This document shows, piece by piece, positions 34,028-47,900 of a stretch of 64,000 nucleotides of DNA. The stretch covers positions 1,353,001 through 1,417,000 of the forward strand of contig NC_092359.1 of assembly GCF_030848805.1 (NCBI RefSeq), given 5' to 3'. Source of the DNA: Temnothorax longispinosus (lineage: Eukaryota; Arthropoda; Insecta; Hymenoptera; Formicidae). The position numbers and the translations under genes are program-made. Each line of letters starts with the position of its first letter. Position 1 is the stretch's first letter. Below the pieces are notes generated by a model. The model was given only the letters and a program-made list of their open reading frames with translations. It did not search any database and had not been told where the DNA came from.

Positions 34028-34940
34028 TTACGTGTCGCTTGAGGGTGGTCCGAATATTACTCTGCACCTCGAAACGGCGCCGAGTATCGGTTTCACGAGT
34101 ATCAAGAGACCTGCGAAGAACAATGACGCGAACGTCAAGTCTCTTCCGGTGGTGGTACCGCTAATGTACCACCAATCGTTGTAGGTTCCATTGATGAGGG
34201 TAGCCAGTAAAAGAATCGTAATGCCGATGCCGCCGCAAGCGTGAGCGACTTTGACGAATATCGGCCTTACGCGCGGATATATCCAGACAGTGTTGTTCGC
34301 CAGGACTCCGAAAGCGGCGGTCAAGACGGACAGTATGATCGTCGTTAGGCCCAGCTGCGAGTGAGTCGTGGCGAAATGGGATCTATTGTGGTTGACTTTG
34401 TTAACGATGATGATGATCAAACCGATCCCAATTATGGTCAGGCCAATCGTGTGTAGAATCCAGTGTATCGTTACTCTGTTACGCCTGGGTAGTTTCCAAG
34501 CGACGTACGCCTCACCGGAGACGCTGAAGACAGCTTCTGTGATTAGGAGACCGACCTTCGCGAGATGAAAAAATATTGAAATTTTTAGTAAATCTCAATA
34601 TAATTTTGCAATCAAAAGATTAAGGACGCGTTGTTTAGTCATTATATTTTAATTGATTAATTATGATTATGATAATAAAAAATATCTATAACACGCTAAT
34701 TGACTAGAAATTAAACTGGCTATTTTTGATTTTTTTAGATGGGATATTCAAGCGATATTTCTTTTTTCTTTCTATACTTACCCCAACAGACATGCAAATC
34801 GGATGCCAAGAGAAGAAACTGTAGTTCTGGAAGGCAACTACCAGTATATATATTATTGGAGCCACGAGCAGAAAATGCGTCAGTATCGAGAAGCCGAGCG
34901 TTATGGCGCTCGGCGGTCCTTTGTTAGCTTCGTTGCTCAT
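34028..34940 (-). CDS. Cytochrome b561 family transmembrane reductase (CYB561D2-like)
   Basis: Cytochrome b561 proteins carry electrons across membranes through two haems, typically from cytosolic ascorbate to luminal ferric iron or monodehydroascorbate. Two coding exons, 34782-34940 and 34028-34555, give 228 residues (human CYB561D2 is 222). About six hydrophobic segments are visible, starting with LGFSILTHFLLVAPIIYILVV. Candidate haem-ligand His residues lie in FFSWHPICMSVG (first pair), VTIHWILHTIG, ATTHSQLGL and KVAHACGGIG. These match the SWHP, CHWVLQ, TRHGQAGL and LYHATSG positions of human CYB561D2. The ATG at 34940 follows an acceptor at about 34971-34972, so a 5' UTR intron lies upstream. 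The ORF extends a few codons further but has no earlier ATG. Confidence 0.88.
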
Positions 34941-37900
34941 GTTGAGAAGCAAGCGATGAGATTTCTTTGACACCTGAATAAAATAAAAAGATTTTGTCGG
35001 TAAGCAAATATAAAACTGAATAAATTAACTTAATTAATAAATTAACTAAATAAAACAGTTCGGCATAAGAGTGTCTTTCGGAGTAAAATAAAAACAACGT
35101 AAGGATTAAAAAATAAATAAATATTCGTAAAAATTAAGATTAAACAGTAAGTCATTTAAGCCTTAACAAGATAGTATATTATTTTTAATTTCTCCCACAT
35201 TTCTCCTGCCAAATTTCACATCTAGAACATTTTACATATTAACATTATTATTAACATTAAAATTACGTGAGAAGAGGAGAAACTCTTTGAAAATTGCTGC
35301 AGTCAGGTCCAGGAAAAATTCAACCCAGCACTGCCGGGTAAGCGTAAAGTTCTATGGACGTTGTCGGTATCTTTTTACATAATTCCTCGTAATTATTACG
35401 AGGCTTTGGATGCCACGATGCGTGATTCATCTTTAATGCAGCGCGACTTCTCGCATCTTCGAACATATCTCTTCCACTCTCGTCATCTTTGCCCGACCAG
35501 CTTGATCTTCGCGTTTGAACACGTACGCGATCGTTCGATTAAGTAATGCATAAATAAAAGAAGAAAACAACATCTTATGTATTCATAAATATGAATAATA
35601 AACTTTTTTCTCACAGTCATACATGTAAAAGCTTATTCATTCCGATACGCGATATCTTCGACGTTAATACGATTTCACGGACGTAATAAAGGAAAATATC
35701 AAATCCGTTACAACTCGGAGTCCGGTATCTTGGAAAGTAATTTTAAAATAGTACATTACAGTATTACAACATAAATATAATAACATAGACACGATTTGCA
35801 CGACGTTAAATTAAACGAAAGGAGTTGTATATACTTGCGCAAAACAGTCGTTTCTTAGACAAAAATACACGGTGAGCTAAACGATCGCTGTCTATTAAGC
35901 AAGAAAGATCGTGGAACTAGTTAAGCGATAAAATTTAAATCCTCGTAACAATCCGTTTCGTTAATGACTCGATAACCAATGATAAGAAACGTACGTTGAG
36001 TAACAACGCAAAAATGTCACTCGGCCTGCCGTTTATTGCGGAATGTAAAAGTGCATTTATAGTGCCCTTGCATTCCGACGTTATGTAAATATCAAAATTA
36101 CAACGATAAGGTCACGAGAAAATAGACTCAAAAAAGAATTGTTTTCCGCGAAATTCTTTTTAAAGAACATTCCATTAAAATGATTGATTTTTTAATTATT
36201 TTTATTTGTATTAGGTGAAAAATTCGCTATTTTCTATTTTTGAAAACGAGTTTGCCAGTATTGTTAAAAATAATAAATTGCTTTAAGTAAAAAAACATAT
36301 ATCCTTCGACATTATAAGAAATGTGAAAAAAATCTTTTATTCAGGAAAAATTTTAAATAAATTATTATGAATTATCTTACCTACAAAAAGGTTCTTTGCG
36401 TGATGAAATGTTTTATCTGTAAATCAGTGTCGCTAAAAATAGTGAAACTTATCGCAAGAATAAACGGCAATGGCATAAAACCGTTGACACAATTATAACG
36501 AATATGCGATTTCTAATCTATAGCATATATATGTTACCTCATTCACGATAAACGGTTATCTAGAAATGATACACTTTTCAGAAATTTGCATTTCTCGCGC
36601 AGGGATATATTCTTTAGCAAATTTAGAGCTAAATTTCATTAATACAATTCCTCAAATAGTTATTTTATGTATTTTTAGTAATTAATATTTGTGGACAATA
36701 AATTCTTAATTAGTTAATTAAATTTATATTAGAATAGATGTAACTAATTAATGCATGATTTAACTAATTTAGATTTAACTAGATTATATTAAATTAGATT
36801 TAAATAAATTGTATGAATTTAGATTTAACTAATTAATGTTATATTAGCAGTGTTAAATAATTATTAAATTAAACACTATTAATGTATAAAATTTATTTGA
36901 TATTGACCGAAGAATATGTTGTAATTTACTCGTATTTATGAATTTGTCCGAAAATTTCTCTAATTTAATGACCTCGCATTCAATTTGAAAACTATCAACT
37001 TCGACATTAAATCATGATTAATAAAAGTAGGCGCACTCGAAACGTGGAGGGTATGTCGCGAGATATCATATCGTTACTTAATCTTTTCCTCTTTCTTCTT
37101 TTCTAAAACAATATTTGACAGTACAACAATAACAATAACATTATTATATATTCACCATTTTTACACAGGGCCCGGAGACGCGCTCACGCTACAACAATTC
37201 TTACGAGAAAGTCGTCGAGCGGACACTTTGTTGACTCACCGTTCGACACCGTTTGACTGCTACATAAAATCGTCGCCGGTCTTAAAAGGGGAAGCGTCGT
37301 CGAAAAAAAAGCCCAAAGAGGTACCCTCTCTCGTGCGTTTCGATCAGCGTGGAGTAGATGACATTCGACAGCGACACACGCGCGCAATCGTGTCCGTGAC
37401 GCGACTGAGCGTCTGGAACATGGCGATCTAGGCTGTGGATCCATGGATCATTATCGCTGGCGTCGCTGGCCGATGAGGAAACATCGCGGTCGGCCTTGCA
37501 GTGTCGGAGCGTATGGCAGCTACAAGGGACCGTTCGCCTGGATAAAAGTTCCCCTGATAATTACAGCCTTTTGTTCCATCCTCGGACCGGGGATTTTCCC
37601 TCAAACTCCCTCCGCTCCTGAAACTCATTACAATGCATGAAATTTTTCGGCCTGGCGACGGACGACGCCGGAATGGGAGAGTCCCGAACAAAATCGGGTT
37701 CGCCGTGGGCCCGAAAAAGAGGCGGTTCGACGTTGCGGCCTTGGTGCGAGCGGCCGCAGCGGCACGCACACGCTTCGATCGCGTAAACGCGGCGCTCGTA
37801 CGGCGCAAGTATGCACGCTCCATAAATTTACAAGGCATCCGCATAATGCAGCCGAAGAAACCGAGAGAGAGAGAGAGAACTCGCGCGGGAAACGCTTTAT

Positions 37901-38512
37901 AACGCGTCTCGTTATCCGACTTATCACGATACTTTTTTTACGGAATTGAAAGAGGATCGTTCTTTCCTTCGGCGTATATCCGGTAGCCGCAAATTGGTTA
38001 CCTCTTTCGAAATTTAAGATTTATTACATTCGTAAAATTCGGCGATATATCAATTAAAATGATTTCTCTCTCGCGATGCTCTTGGACGTTTGTACATATA
38101 TTTTTTTATCGTAACTTGTGTATAATTTATACATCGAGAAATAATGGGTCTCGTGTGCATCTTTCTAAATTTACTGATGTCGTGAGCGACGATTAATTAG
38201 GAACACAATTAGAGATCGCCCGATAATATATTGCTTCAGAATGGAGCGTGACTCGTGTTTGACGAGAATTAATGCGCTTAAATCTGAATGATAATGTTCC
38301 TCCTTTCCTCTGCATTTAACTAGGACAAACGCATTTTTCTGTAATTTGTCTTCTTTATTTATCTTCTCTATATATCTTCTTTATATTTCGTTAGTCAACA
38401 AATACTGATTGTTCTTCTTAAATCTGCGCGTATTATAGAGCTGTTAGCTTTTGACACTCGCTCCTGTAACCATGATTTCTCGATTTCTCGAATCAGAAAA
38501 TGATTTCTCTTC

Positions 38513-38645
38513 CCAGTAAACACCAATAAGTAACAATAGACTTTACGTGCAAGTTACAATTTCCTACTCACGAAGTAAATACAATCTAACACATATGTAG
38601 GAACTGTAACTTGCAGTAAGTTTATTGTTACTTGGTGTTTACTGG
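38513..38645. mobile_element. MITE-like foldback element upstream of DYNC2H1
   Basis: Arms at 38513-38567 and 38597-38645 are long inverted repeats (55 and 49 bp) around a 29-bp loop. The ends CCAGTAAACACCAA and TTGGTGTTTACTGG are exact complements, and GTAACAATA, TGCAAGTTACA and TTCCTAC are all matched on the other arm. The element sits about 260 bp before the dynein start codon, so it may lie in or beside its promoter. Confidence 0.65.
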
Positions 38646-38743
38646 TTTTTTTTAAGTAATTTAGTTTATAACACGATTAGATAGGAAGCTATCTGACAGA
38701 TTCAAGTAGCGTCACGCGTATCTGCGCACGTGCAGCGATGCGT

Positions 38744-38757
38744 GTAGCGATAGTGAC
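38744..38757 (+). promoter_or_regulatory. Possible RFX X-box before DYNC2H1
   Basis: GTAGCGATAGTGAC matches 12 of 14 positions of the X-box consensus RYYNYYATRRNRAC; the right half-site ATAGTGAC is perfect. It lies about 146 bp upstream of the ATG, the usual distance for RFX-driven ciliary genes. Dynein-2 is ciliary, so the site makes sense, but two mismatches keep it tentative. Confidence 0.25.
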
Positions 38758-38902
38758 AGCTGTGTTGTGTGTTGACTGTTGGTCGTCGTGACGACTGACG
38801 ATGACGATGCCGGGCCGTCCGCTCTTCACGAGGCCGTACGAAACGCCCGTGTGATTTAACACGGTGTGTTTAAAGCGCTGCGTTTAAAACCGGAGCGACG
38901 AA

Positions 38903-41900
38903 ATGGTGGTCGCTGACAAACGCAGGCGTCTGATAGTCTCGACGGCGGGTCACTTCTTCAGCGCGTCCGTGCAACACGACGAGGAGGACGTCGAGGATCG
39001 CGAGATCCTCGATCGTTTCCTGGAGCAGTCGTCATGTAGGACTCTATGCGCCCGACCGGTTGACGCCGATCGGAATCAAGTCCGTTTGAAATTGAGCACC
39101 GAATTGCCCGCCGGTAGAAACACGTTGGTCTTCTTCAAGGTACCAGAGAGACCCTCCTTCTCTGAAAGAAAGAAAAACACTTTGAGAATTGATGAGTAAA
39201 TGCAGAAGATTGATGACGAGTGAGAAAGAGGCTTTGTCAACAAGACGTTTATCGCGATTTGCCTTTCTTAAGATCTACTTAATCCACAGAACTGTTCTTT
39301 CGCACATTTCTCTCGATTACCGTTGGTTCCTAATCACCGTCATGCCGGCTGACGAGCGTGACTCTTTCTCGTAGAAAGCATTTTCTAGAAAGCCGCGATT
39401 CAACACGCCGTTTATATTTAATGATGGTGCGAAAATTCATGCAGGTGACAGCGGCGGCGGTGACGGAAGAGAACTTTCACGACGTGGTCCAGGTGGCTTC
39501 CACCGGCTGCGGAGACGGATCGGTTCTAATCGAGGGTCTCCGTCAGGTATGGGCGCCGGCCCTTCGTTCGTCCGCTTTAAGTACGTCTTGTTTGAAGAAA
39601 TTGGAGGAGAGACTGCTCAGCTCCGGATTTTCGACTACCGTCGCGGAGGAGGAGGAATTCTGGAAGCGGAAACGGGACGAGGCCAAACGATCGCACGAGA
39701 GAACGAATTGCGAGGAAGCTGCCAAGTCCGTGAAGAACATCAGGGCCGAGCTTGAAAGCGCCGCGGTCTCGAGGTGCACATTTGTAAACTTTACTCCCTT
39801 TACTATTTTACACAATTACTATTTATTTTTCTTTTCGGCACAGAGACGGATTAATCGCCGTGGAGGAAGCTTGCGAAGCTATTTCCGTATACGTGGATGA
39901 TCTGTGGAAGCTGGGGGGGCCGGCGTATACCGAGGAACGAATGAAGTCGTTTCTCGATGTGATCGGAAACGAAGTGGTCCAGCTGATACAAAATTATCTC
40001 AATGCGGTACTGTCTTTATATTAACCATAATCAATAAAAAATTAAGACGTTTCAAAACTACTCATAAATCCTTAAAAAGTCTTCGGAATATCTACAATCG
40101 TCTAAAAATAATATCCAATGAGAGCATCGATATTTTTTGGTAATAAATGAAACTAATTGACTCTTAAGCGAGTATCAAAAGACCTTAAATGCTAATTAAG
40201 AAATCGATTTCTTTATATATGCATATGATTTATGGCGTGCCATTCATTAGATCGACACGATCGACGCTCGCGCAAAGGATGAAACAATCGCACTCGGAGC
40301 GACAGTGTGCGAAAAGTGGGCGAACGCCGCGCAGAAGCTGACGGAGCTTTTCTGGCCGCATCACTCGCTCCATCCTTGGCGCGGACCGATCTTTGTACCC
40401 GAGAAATGCTCGAAGCTCGGCAGACGCCTCAGGTAGGCGTTAACGCACACGAATACCATACCAGCCATGGAATGTATAATAACGTAACCGCGATCTTCAG
40501 GCAGATGTCCGAGTTACGTGCGCAGCATCGCCAATTGAGCAGACTTCTGACTCCGAGCGAGAGATCTGGGCTCGGTATCGATAAATTGCTCCAGACGTTC
40601 GATGACACGAGAGGTACCTGCAGCTTCGCTTTAGAAACATTTTATGATAGCTTCCTGATGTGATTCATTAGGCCACACGAGAAACCATAAAGAAGTCAAA
40701 TTGGTTTTTCTCTTAAAAAATCGCAGACACCTCCGAAACTGAAATGGACAAAGCGGTTTTTGTAACTCGTAACTTTTCATGAGTTATTTAATGGATAATA
40801 ATTGAAATAATTAGAAATAGACACATCATGATTCAATGAATTATTAAATAAATTAAATTGAAATCTATCAAGAGCTTAACCGATTAAAAATTACATGAGA
40901 TAAAAGAAGCGCTCCTTTAAAACCGAGCTAGGTTTTAGTGCTATACTTTAATGAATTATTAAATATAGCATTAACGGTATTTAATAAAATACAAATAATA
41001 TTTCAAATAAAAAGATTAATAATTACGTTGCTCAGTTGCTTTGGACGATGATGAGCGAGACGACGAATGGAACAGATCGGTGCGTAAAATCGAGGAAGGT
41101 CTGATGCCAGCGGAGGAGCGCGTTGCTCAAAAGCTGAAGGACCACATCGCCGATGCCGATACCCCGAGCGCTTTGGTAGCTGAATTTGGAAGATACAGCG
41201 AGTTGATGAAGAGGGAAGGGCTTAAGAGAGCGTTACGCGGAGAACGAGAATCGTTGCTTGCGGCATATCGTGATCTAATCGGTAGAGCACATTCTTACAC
41301 TAAAACGTTCTCTGTATCACTACGTTAGTCATATGAATAATTAGTATAAAAATAAAAAAAACTTCCAAAGAATTTACATATAACTTTTCTTTTTTTATAG
41401 TTGTTAATGAATTGTTAAATCGATTATTGATATTATTTCTTACAAATATTTTTTTTTCTGACTATAATTAGAGATAAGATGGTAGATATTGAGAACGATA
41501 ATTCGTACAATTCAAACTTGTCTCGATCAATTAATTAAACTATATATTTCTTCATACGCGGGATTCTAGAGAATCGTTTGGCTGGGCCTGACACGGAAAA
41601 TCTTCTGGCTGCTCCTAAAGTGCTGCAAGAGGTTCAAGCCGCTAGATCCGCGGAGATACGGCTGGAGAGTCTAGCTAAATTAGGAAAGGAGTTGCTTGCT
41701 GACCTTCCGGGGTACGAAGAAGTGGCGGCGCGTTTATCGAGCGCGCTGAAAGAAGCCGAAGAGAGAAGGCGGGATTTGGTTGAGTCATGGGTAACTTTCA
41801 ACTGCATATGTTTAGTGCAATACATTACTCTAAAATTATTTTTTAAAAATTACATGAGCTTTATATAATCTCATCTTATATATTTAAAAAAAATCGAGTA

Positions 41901-44900
41901 ACGCATTTTTGTTTGCAGGTGAACACTACTAAGGACAATATAACCAAGAAGGAATTAAGCTTGGGCACCGATTCGCCGGTGGTTGAACTTACCGGCACCA
42001 GCATGATGCGAGTGACCTATGATCCTCGACTGATGACTCTGATCAGAGAGGCCAGAGCGTTGTCCGGCGAGGGCGTCGAGCTGCCAAGGGAGATTAGAGA
42101 CCTGGTGGACAGAGCTGCGTCTTTAGCTGGACGGGCTAGAGCTCTTCAGCAGGTCGCTACTTTTCACAACACGATCGGCGACCGAATGATGCCGTCCCAA
42201 AGACCGCTTATGTTGACGATAGCTCTCGAATTAGCGCGGGCTGTTCAGGAACAATCGGGTGTCGTTTGGTCTGATCCTCATCTCGTCGACGTGTACACTG
42301 CTAGATTAAAAGAATTGGTAATAATTGGATCGTCCCGTTATTTATATTAATATTGCAAGATGATGAAATTTATGGCGCGATATATTCCCCTGCAGGTAGT
42401 GAAGTTTGCTCGACAAAACTCAGAATTGATCTCGAAGCATTCTACCTTGCGAAATTACGTGTCGGGCTTGTTGAAAGGTGATGCTGTGCACCTCGTCGGA
42501 AATCAGAACGTATGGAAGGAGACGTTGACGAGCATGAGGGCGATTGTCGACGCGGTAGATTCGGAATATGGTAACGCGAGAGCTTGGAAATTACATTGGG
42601 ATCGGCAACTTCTGAAGGCGTTGGGTGTAGCATACAGGTATAGGTTATAAATTTCGCGGAAGAATCCAGGAGTGGATTTAAAAAGATCTAAGAAATCTTT
42701 GATCATAATAAAATGCTGCGGGTGTATACAGAGCAATTCTACTTACTTACTTGCGTGCAATTTGTTAGCGACATTCATGTTTTTATTGGAGATATATTTG
42801 GTATAAAACACATTTCGCTTTATTGCGCATCTCGCCTAGGAATGCCTTGCCATCCTTATCGAGGAAGCTGTCGGAAATTCGAGTGGAGCTCACTTTTCGA
42901 GATGGATCCCTACAATGGAGACCGCCGCTCGAGGATATTCGCGCGAAGTTATATTCCGGTATACGCCGATCACTTTCCATCCCGGTGAACTTTAGGGGCG
43001 TTGGAGACGTCGCTGACGCACGCTTCGGTGATTTGGTGCAGAAGAACGCGTATCTATTTAGCGGTGTTTACAGACAGGTCGAAATCGCCCTGTCCACTCT
43101 CGAGTTGTTTAGGACCAAGTGGTTAAGTCTAGCGACACCGGCCAACATCGACGTTGGAGAACGGTAAACTTGAAATAATATTTTAAAAAATCACTAAAAA
43201 TGGGGTTTTATTAAATTTTTATGAAAAAAAAAAAAAAAAATTAATTAGAAAGGATCTATAAATGGGTTAATAAGTCAGGGAAAAGTATTGATATACGTCT
43301 ACATCGGTTTATAATTTTTTAGATTGAAAGGTAAACCTCCCCAAGAATGGGCGAAAGCCTTTAAGGAAGCGAAACAATGGGCCCAAGAGGTAAGTTTTAT
43401 GTTACGAGGATGAGTCAGAAAATATCTTATACTCTTATACTCTAGAGTTTATTAAACATTTTTAACTCTGATGTGCGTCTTGTTATTGCTTTTCATATAC
43501 AAATGTATACTTGCTTTTCGATTTGTTCTCGTATTAAACACCTTCGTACTTTTAAAACATATTGATCTAACTGAATAATATAGCCTGTACGTATTTTCGC
43601 CGAGATAGGTTGGGAAATTACGCGGCTGCGAGGTGAAAATCTCGTGCATATGCGTCGACACGGCGACAACGAGGAACGATTTGGAGACTGCGTCTCGCCA
43701 CTATTGGGAACGGCTGTGTTCCGATCTGAGAGCGGAAGCGTCTTCGCGGCTGGTTGCCATCGTGGACTTCCTGTCCTTCGCATCCAAGGAGCTCGAGCGT
43801 AGGCCACGCGATGTGGAAGAGGTCGGATTAGCTCACGAGGCTCATGCACGCATCGAGCAACAGTCGGCCGGAATCGCCGAGGAGATGGAAGTCGTCGCTG
43901 TGCTGGCCAAAGTTATGGCCGCGTGGACCAGCGAGAAGCTCGACGGTAATGTCTTCTCGCCAAATATGATTGTCGCGCAACTTCTGCAGGAGAACCGATC
44001 CTTCGTAAATTGCAAATAAATATATAAACTGAGCATTCGTTTTGTGTTGTTTTTTTTGCAGGCGTTAACGCGGCTCACGCCGCTTGGCAGGATTTGGGGG
44101 ATCGTTTGGAAAAACACAAGTCCGTTATGGCGCGTCTATTGGAAGATGCTAAAGTTAATCTTCGTCATAAGGCGATAGCGCTAAGAGATGAGAGAGAAAG
44201 ATGGCAGGTAAAGTGGTCTGCCAGATCGGAGAATCTTACGCTTGATTGGTTGATGTCGATGAAAGAACGTTGGCACAATCTAAATGGACAACTGGATTCC
44301 TTGAAAGCGGATTGCAAGAGAATATCTCTGGACCTCGAAAGTGTCCTGGAGGATGACGACACTAATCTGTCACAAGTGGAGCGTGAATTGGAAACTGAAG
44401 AGTCAAATTACAGGTCTCTTTAACGGAAGATTGTTTTATTAAACTAGAATTCTTCGTTTTTTTAATTGTTTTAACTTAAAAAAAGTTATTTTTTATTATA
44501 ATATTTTTAACGATAAACGAATTAAAATGTAATTAAACACATGTAATTAAACAAACATTGCAGATTCCAATCCGAGTTTTTGGGGGAGCTGAAAAATCAG
44601 GAAACCGAGGAGTGGGCCGTAGCCAGAAGAAGATTACCGAGACTTCATGATTGGCTCGATTCCTGGGAGAATAAAATTCGGTTGCAAGACAATTTGGAGA
44701 TTGATACCTTCGTCGGTAGAAAGATAAAAGAAGTCAGATCTGCGATCGAATCTATCCAGTCGCTTCGGGGAGACGAGATTGCCAACGAGCATTGGACCGA
44801 GTTAATTCCTATATTGGGTTTGAAGATCGAAACCCCACGGGATATCACTTTGGGCCACTTGCTCGCTTGTACAAAGACGCTGAAGGAGAATGAGGATCAA

Positions 44901-47900
44901 ATAAAAGTAAGAACATGAAAGTTCAAGATTGTTAAGAAGAAAGGAGCAATATTTCAGCATTTCAGTATTTATATAATTTTTTCTGTAAAAGATATGTCAA
45001 AGTAAAGTACATTACACGAAAAGTATATGCTCTTAAAAATAATTAAAAATAATAGGCTTGAGAAAAAGAAAGATAGAAAGAGAGAGAGAGATCGGCTGAA
45101 TATGTAGCTATATACATTTATATTCTCAGACTTCCATAAACACGTACGATATATGTATTTCTTTATTCTCAGGAGATAACAAAACGAGCGATCGCAGAGA
45201 GCGGGATCCGACAGGCGTTAATAGATCTGGAGATCTGGGAAAGTACGGCGTCACTTCCGTTGCAGGAATCAACCGATAGCAAGAATACAACAATCTTACT
45301 CGTCGGAGACTACGGCACTTTGTTAGCGAAAATAGGTACCGTCTACACTTACTAGTTATTAGTTGTTTGGTTTTTATCAATTTTATAATCTGTTTATTTT
45401 ATTTCAAATTTTGAATCTCCCTTACAATAGAGGAATTGAGACTCTTGCTCGAAGGAGCGAAAGGCACGTCAGGACACGACAGGTTCGCGTCTAGAGTTGC
45501 GCGCTGCGAAGCGGCCCTGTCAGAGCTCGAGGAAAGGATTAAGGCACTCAGCAGCGTGCAAAGGAAATGGATTTACTTAGAGCCAGTCTACGGAAGTGGA
45601 GCTGCTCCCAATGACTCCGGAAGATGGTCTAGGGCTGATAAGGAATTTAGGTTTATTAAACTATATCAATCCGATTTAATTCGCTTATATACAGTTTCTG
45701 CGTTTTTCTTTCGCTTATATCTAAACATCAATTTATGCCTATGTGAACTTTTAGGTATCTCATAGGAGAAGTATCTCGGGATCCCAGAGTACCATCCTTG
45801 AGACAACTTCCATTGCCAGCTTTAACAAGTTTGAAGGATCTATTAGACAGATGTCAGAAATCTCTGGACGAATTTTTAGAGGTGAAACTCAGCATATAAT
45901 TAAAAAACATTTTATTTAAAAAAATTGTGTTTTTTACCCCCGTTAGCTAATAACAACAAAAATCTTAATTGCAGGAGAAACGAGCAGCTTATCCGAGATT
46001 ATACTTTCTTAGCGATGAAGACCTTTTGGAATTGGTATCGGGCAGTGGAAGAGGATTGGAGGCTCATTTGCCGAAGTTGTATCATGGTATTGGTTCAGTA
46101 GTAAAGGAAAATAATTCGTTAACGGCGATCGCGTCGCCCGAGGGAGAGATATTGAAGTTACCAAAGGCTGTCGACCTCACTGAACCTTTACCGCGATGGC
46201 TAGATAATCTCGAGAAAGGAATGAGAAACGCTCTCCGTCACAGTTTGGAGAAGTGTTTAAACGACTCCGCACCCGATCCGTCCGTTTATCCTACACAGAT
46301 ATTGCTACTGTCAGAGAGAATAGGATTTACCGAGCGCTGCGAACGCGCCTTGAAAGAAGGTCGCGCGGCTCTGCAGAAACTTGTCGAATATTTGGAAACG
46401 CGGAGGGCGAAGTACAGAGGACTGGAGGACGCCGGTGACAAGCTGACCGCTCTGAAAGCGCGTGGTCTTCTTTTGGATACCGTTTATCACCTGCAAGTGG
46501 CTCGATCATTGTTCAAGATCGTGGTAACGGGCGAGAATGCTAATTGGACGTGGTATAAACAACTGAGGAGTTACAAAACTGTGAGTTTTGGTTAAAAAAA
46601 ACCTACATTCTTGTCTCGATGATTAAAAATTAAATCGCAATACGATTTTTTTAAATGCATTCTATATTTAAATGATAAATTTTCCAAACAAGAAGCATTT
46701 TGTATAACATCTTATTGATTATATATTATATTATTACATTACACTGTCATATTTTAATTTAAGAATGAAGGCACGTACGTAGTACGATGCGCCGGTGCAG
46801 AGTTACCGTATCGCTTCGAGTATCAAGGGGCATCCATCGGCTTAGTGAGAACTCCCTTGACAGAGAAGTGCTTCTTAGCTCTCACGCAAGCTATGAAGCT
46901 TGGATTGGGTGGAAGCCCGACTGGTCCCGCTGGAACCGGGAAGACCGAAAGTGTTAAAGCTCTAGCATCTGTTTTGGGTAGACTGGTTCTCGTCTTCAAT
47001 TGTGATGAAGGTAAGGCGTTTGTTTTCAATCGTTGTGGCAGAAAATTGTACGTGGTATAAATATGCGTTTTTGTACGCGAAACTAAATTTAATATTAAAA
47101 TGTCCGTTGCGAAATATAGGAATGGACACCGGCAGTATGAAACGTATCTTAGGCGGCTTGGCGCAAGCGGGCGCCTGGGGTTGTTTCGACGAATTCAATC
47201 GTCTTGAGGAAGACACCCTGAGCGCGGTATCGATGCTGGTGAGACCGCTTCAAGAAGCGCTACGGAACGGCTCATCCGAGATTCTGCTAGGCGATCAGAA
47301 AATCAAGCTTGATCCTCACTGCTGCATCTTTATCACGATGAATCCAGCTGGGAGCGAGTACGGCGGCAGGCGCAAGCTGCCGGATTCCTTAGCGCGACTC
47401 TTCAGGCCTATCAGTATGGCGCATCCAGATAAATCAGACATTGTCAGGACTTTGTTGGAGTGCGCTGGTTTCTTAGAGGCGACCACCCTTGGAAAACGGC
47501 TCGTGGAGGCTCTCGAGATTGCTGGGACCATGCTTTCCGAGCAGCCGCATTACGATTGGGGGCTCAGGGCGCTTAAATCTGTGCTCGACGCCCTACGTCC
47601 AATTGCCGACGTCGATGAGACCACCAGGTATGTTCGTGTCTGTTTTAAAATATGTCAGATTGAGGAAGAAAATGTTATTAGATATATGATTAAAAATTGA
47701 TCTTTATTTCATTAATATTATCTAATATTAATATAACATTAGCGTATTTTTAATACACTGTTGATATTTTAATACTATTTAATACTGTTTAATATTGTTT
47801 TAATACTGTTCAATTAGTAAGTTGATGTTAACGCAAGTTTGATCTGATACTCCAGCACTCAAAACTTTTCGATGATAATTTCAAAAGTCATAATCACAAG

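Larger units (their letters stand above)
34973..38902. other. Intergenic region between CYB561D2-like and DYNC2H1 (divergent)
   Basis: The two flanking genes are transcribed away from each other, so both promoters should be here. The stretch is AT-rich except for a CpG-rich block at about 37170-37910, which may be the CYB561D2-like first exon and promoter. Its ORFs look like shadows. A foldback element lies at 38513-38645, and the 200 bp before the dynein ATG are CpG-rich with a possible RFX X-box. Confidence 0.45.

Noticed and set aside
37184..37927. Overlapping ORFs in the CpG-rich block left of DYNC2H1
   Set aside because: No similarity, both strands open at once; more likely a promoter or untranslated exon.
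39358..39444. Upstream ATG of the ORF covering DYNC2H1 exon 2
   Set aside because: Removing these bases as intron joins VFFK to [14 protein letters not shown], collinear with the vertebrate protein; the extra residues are not conserved.
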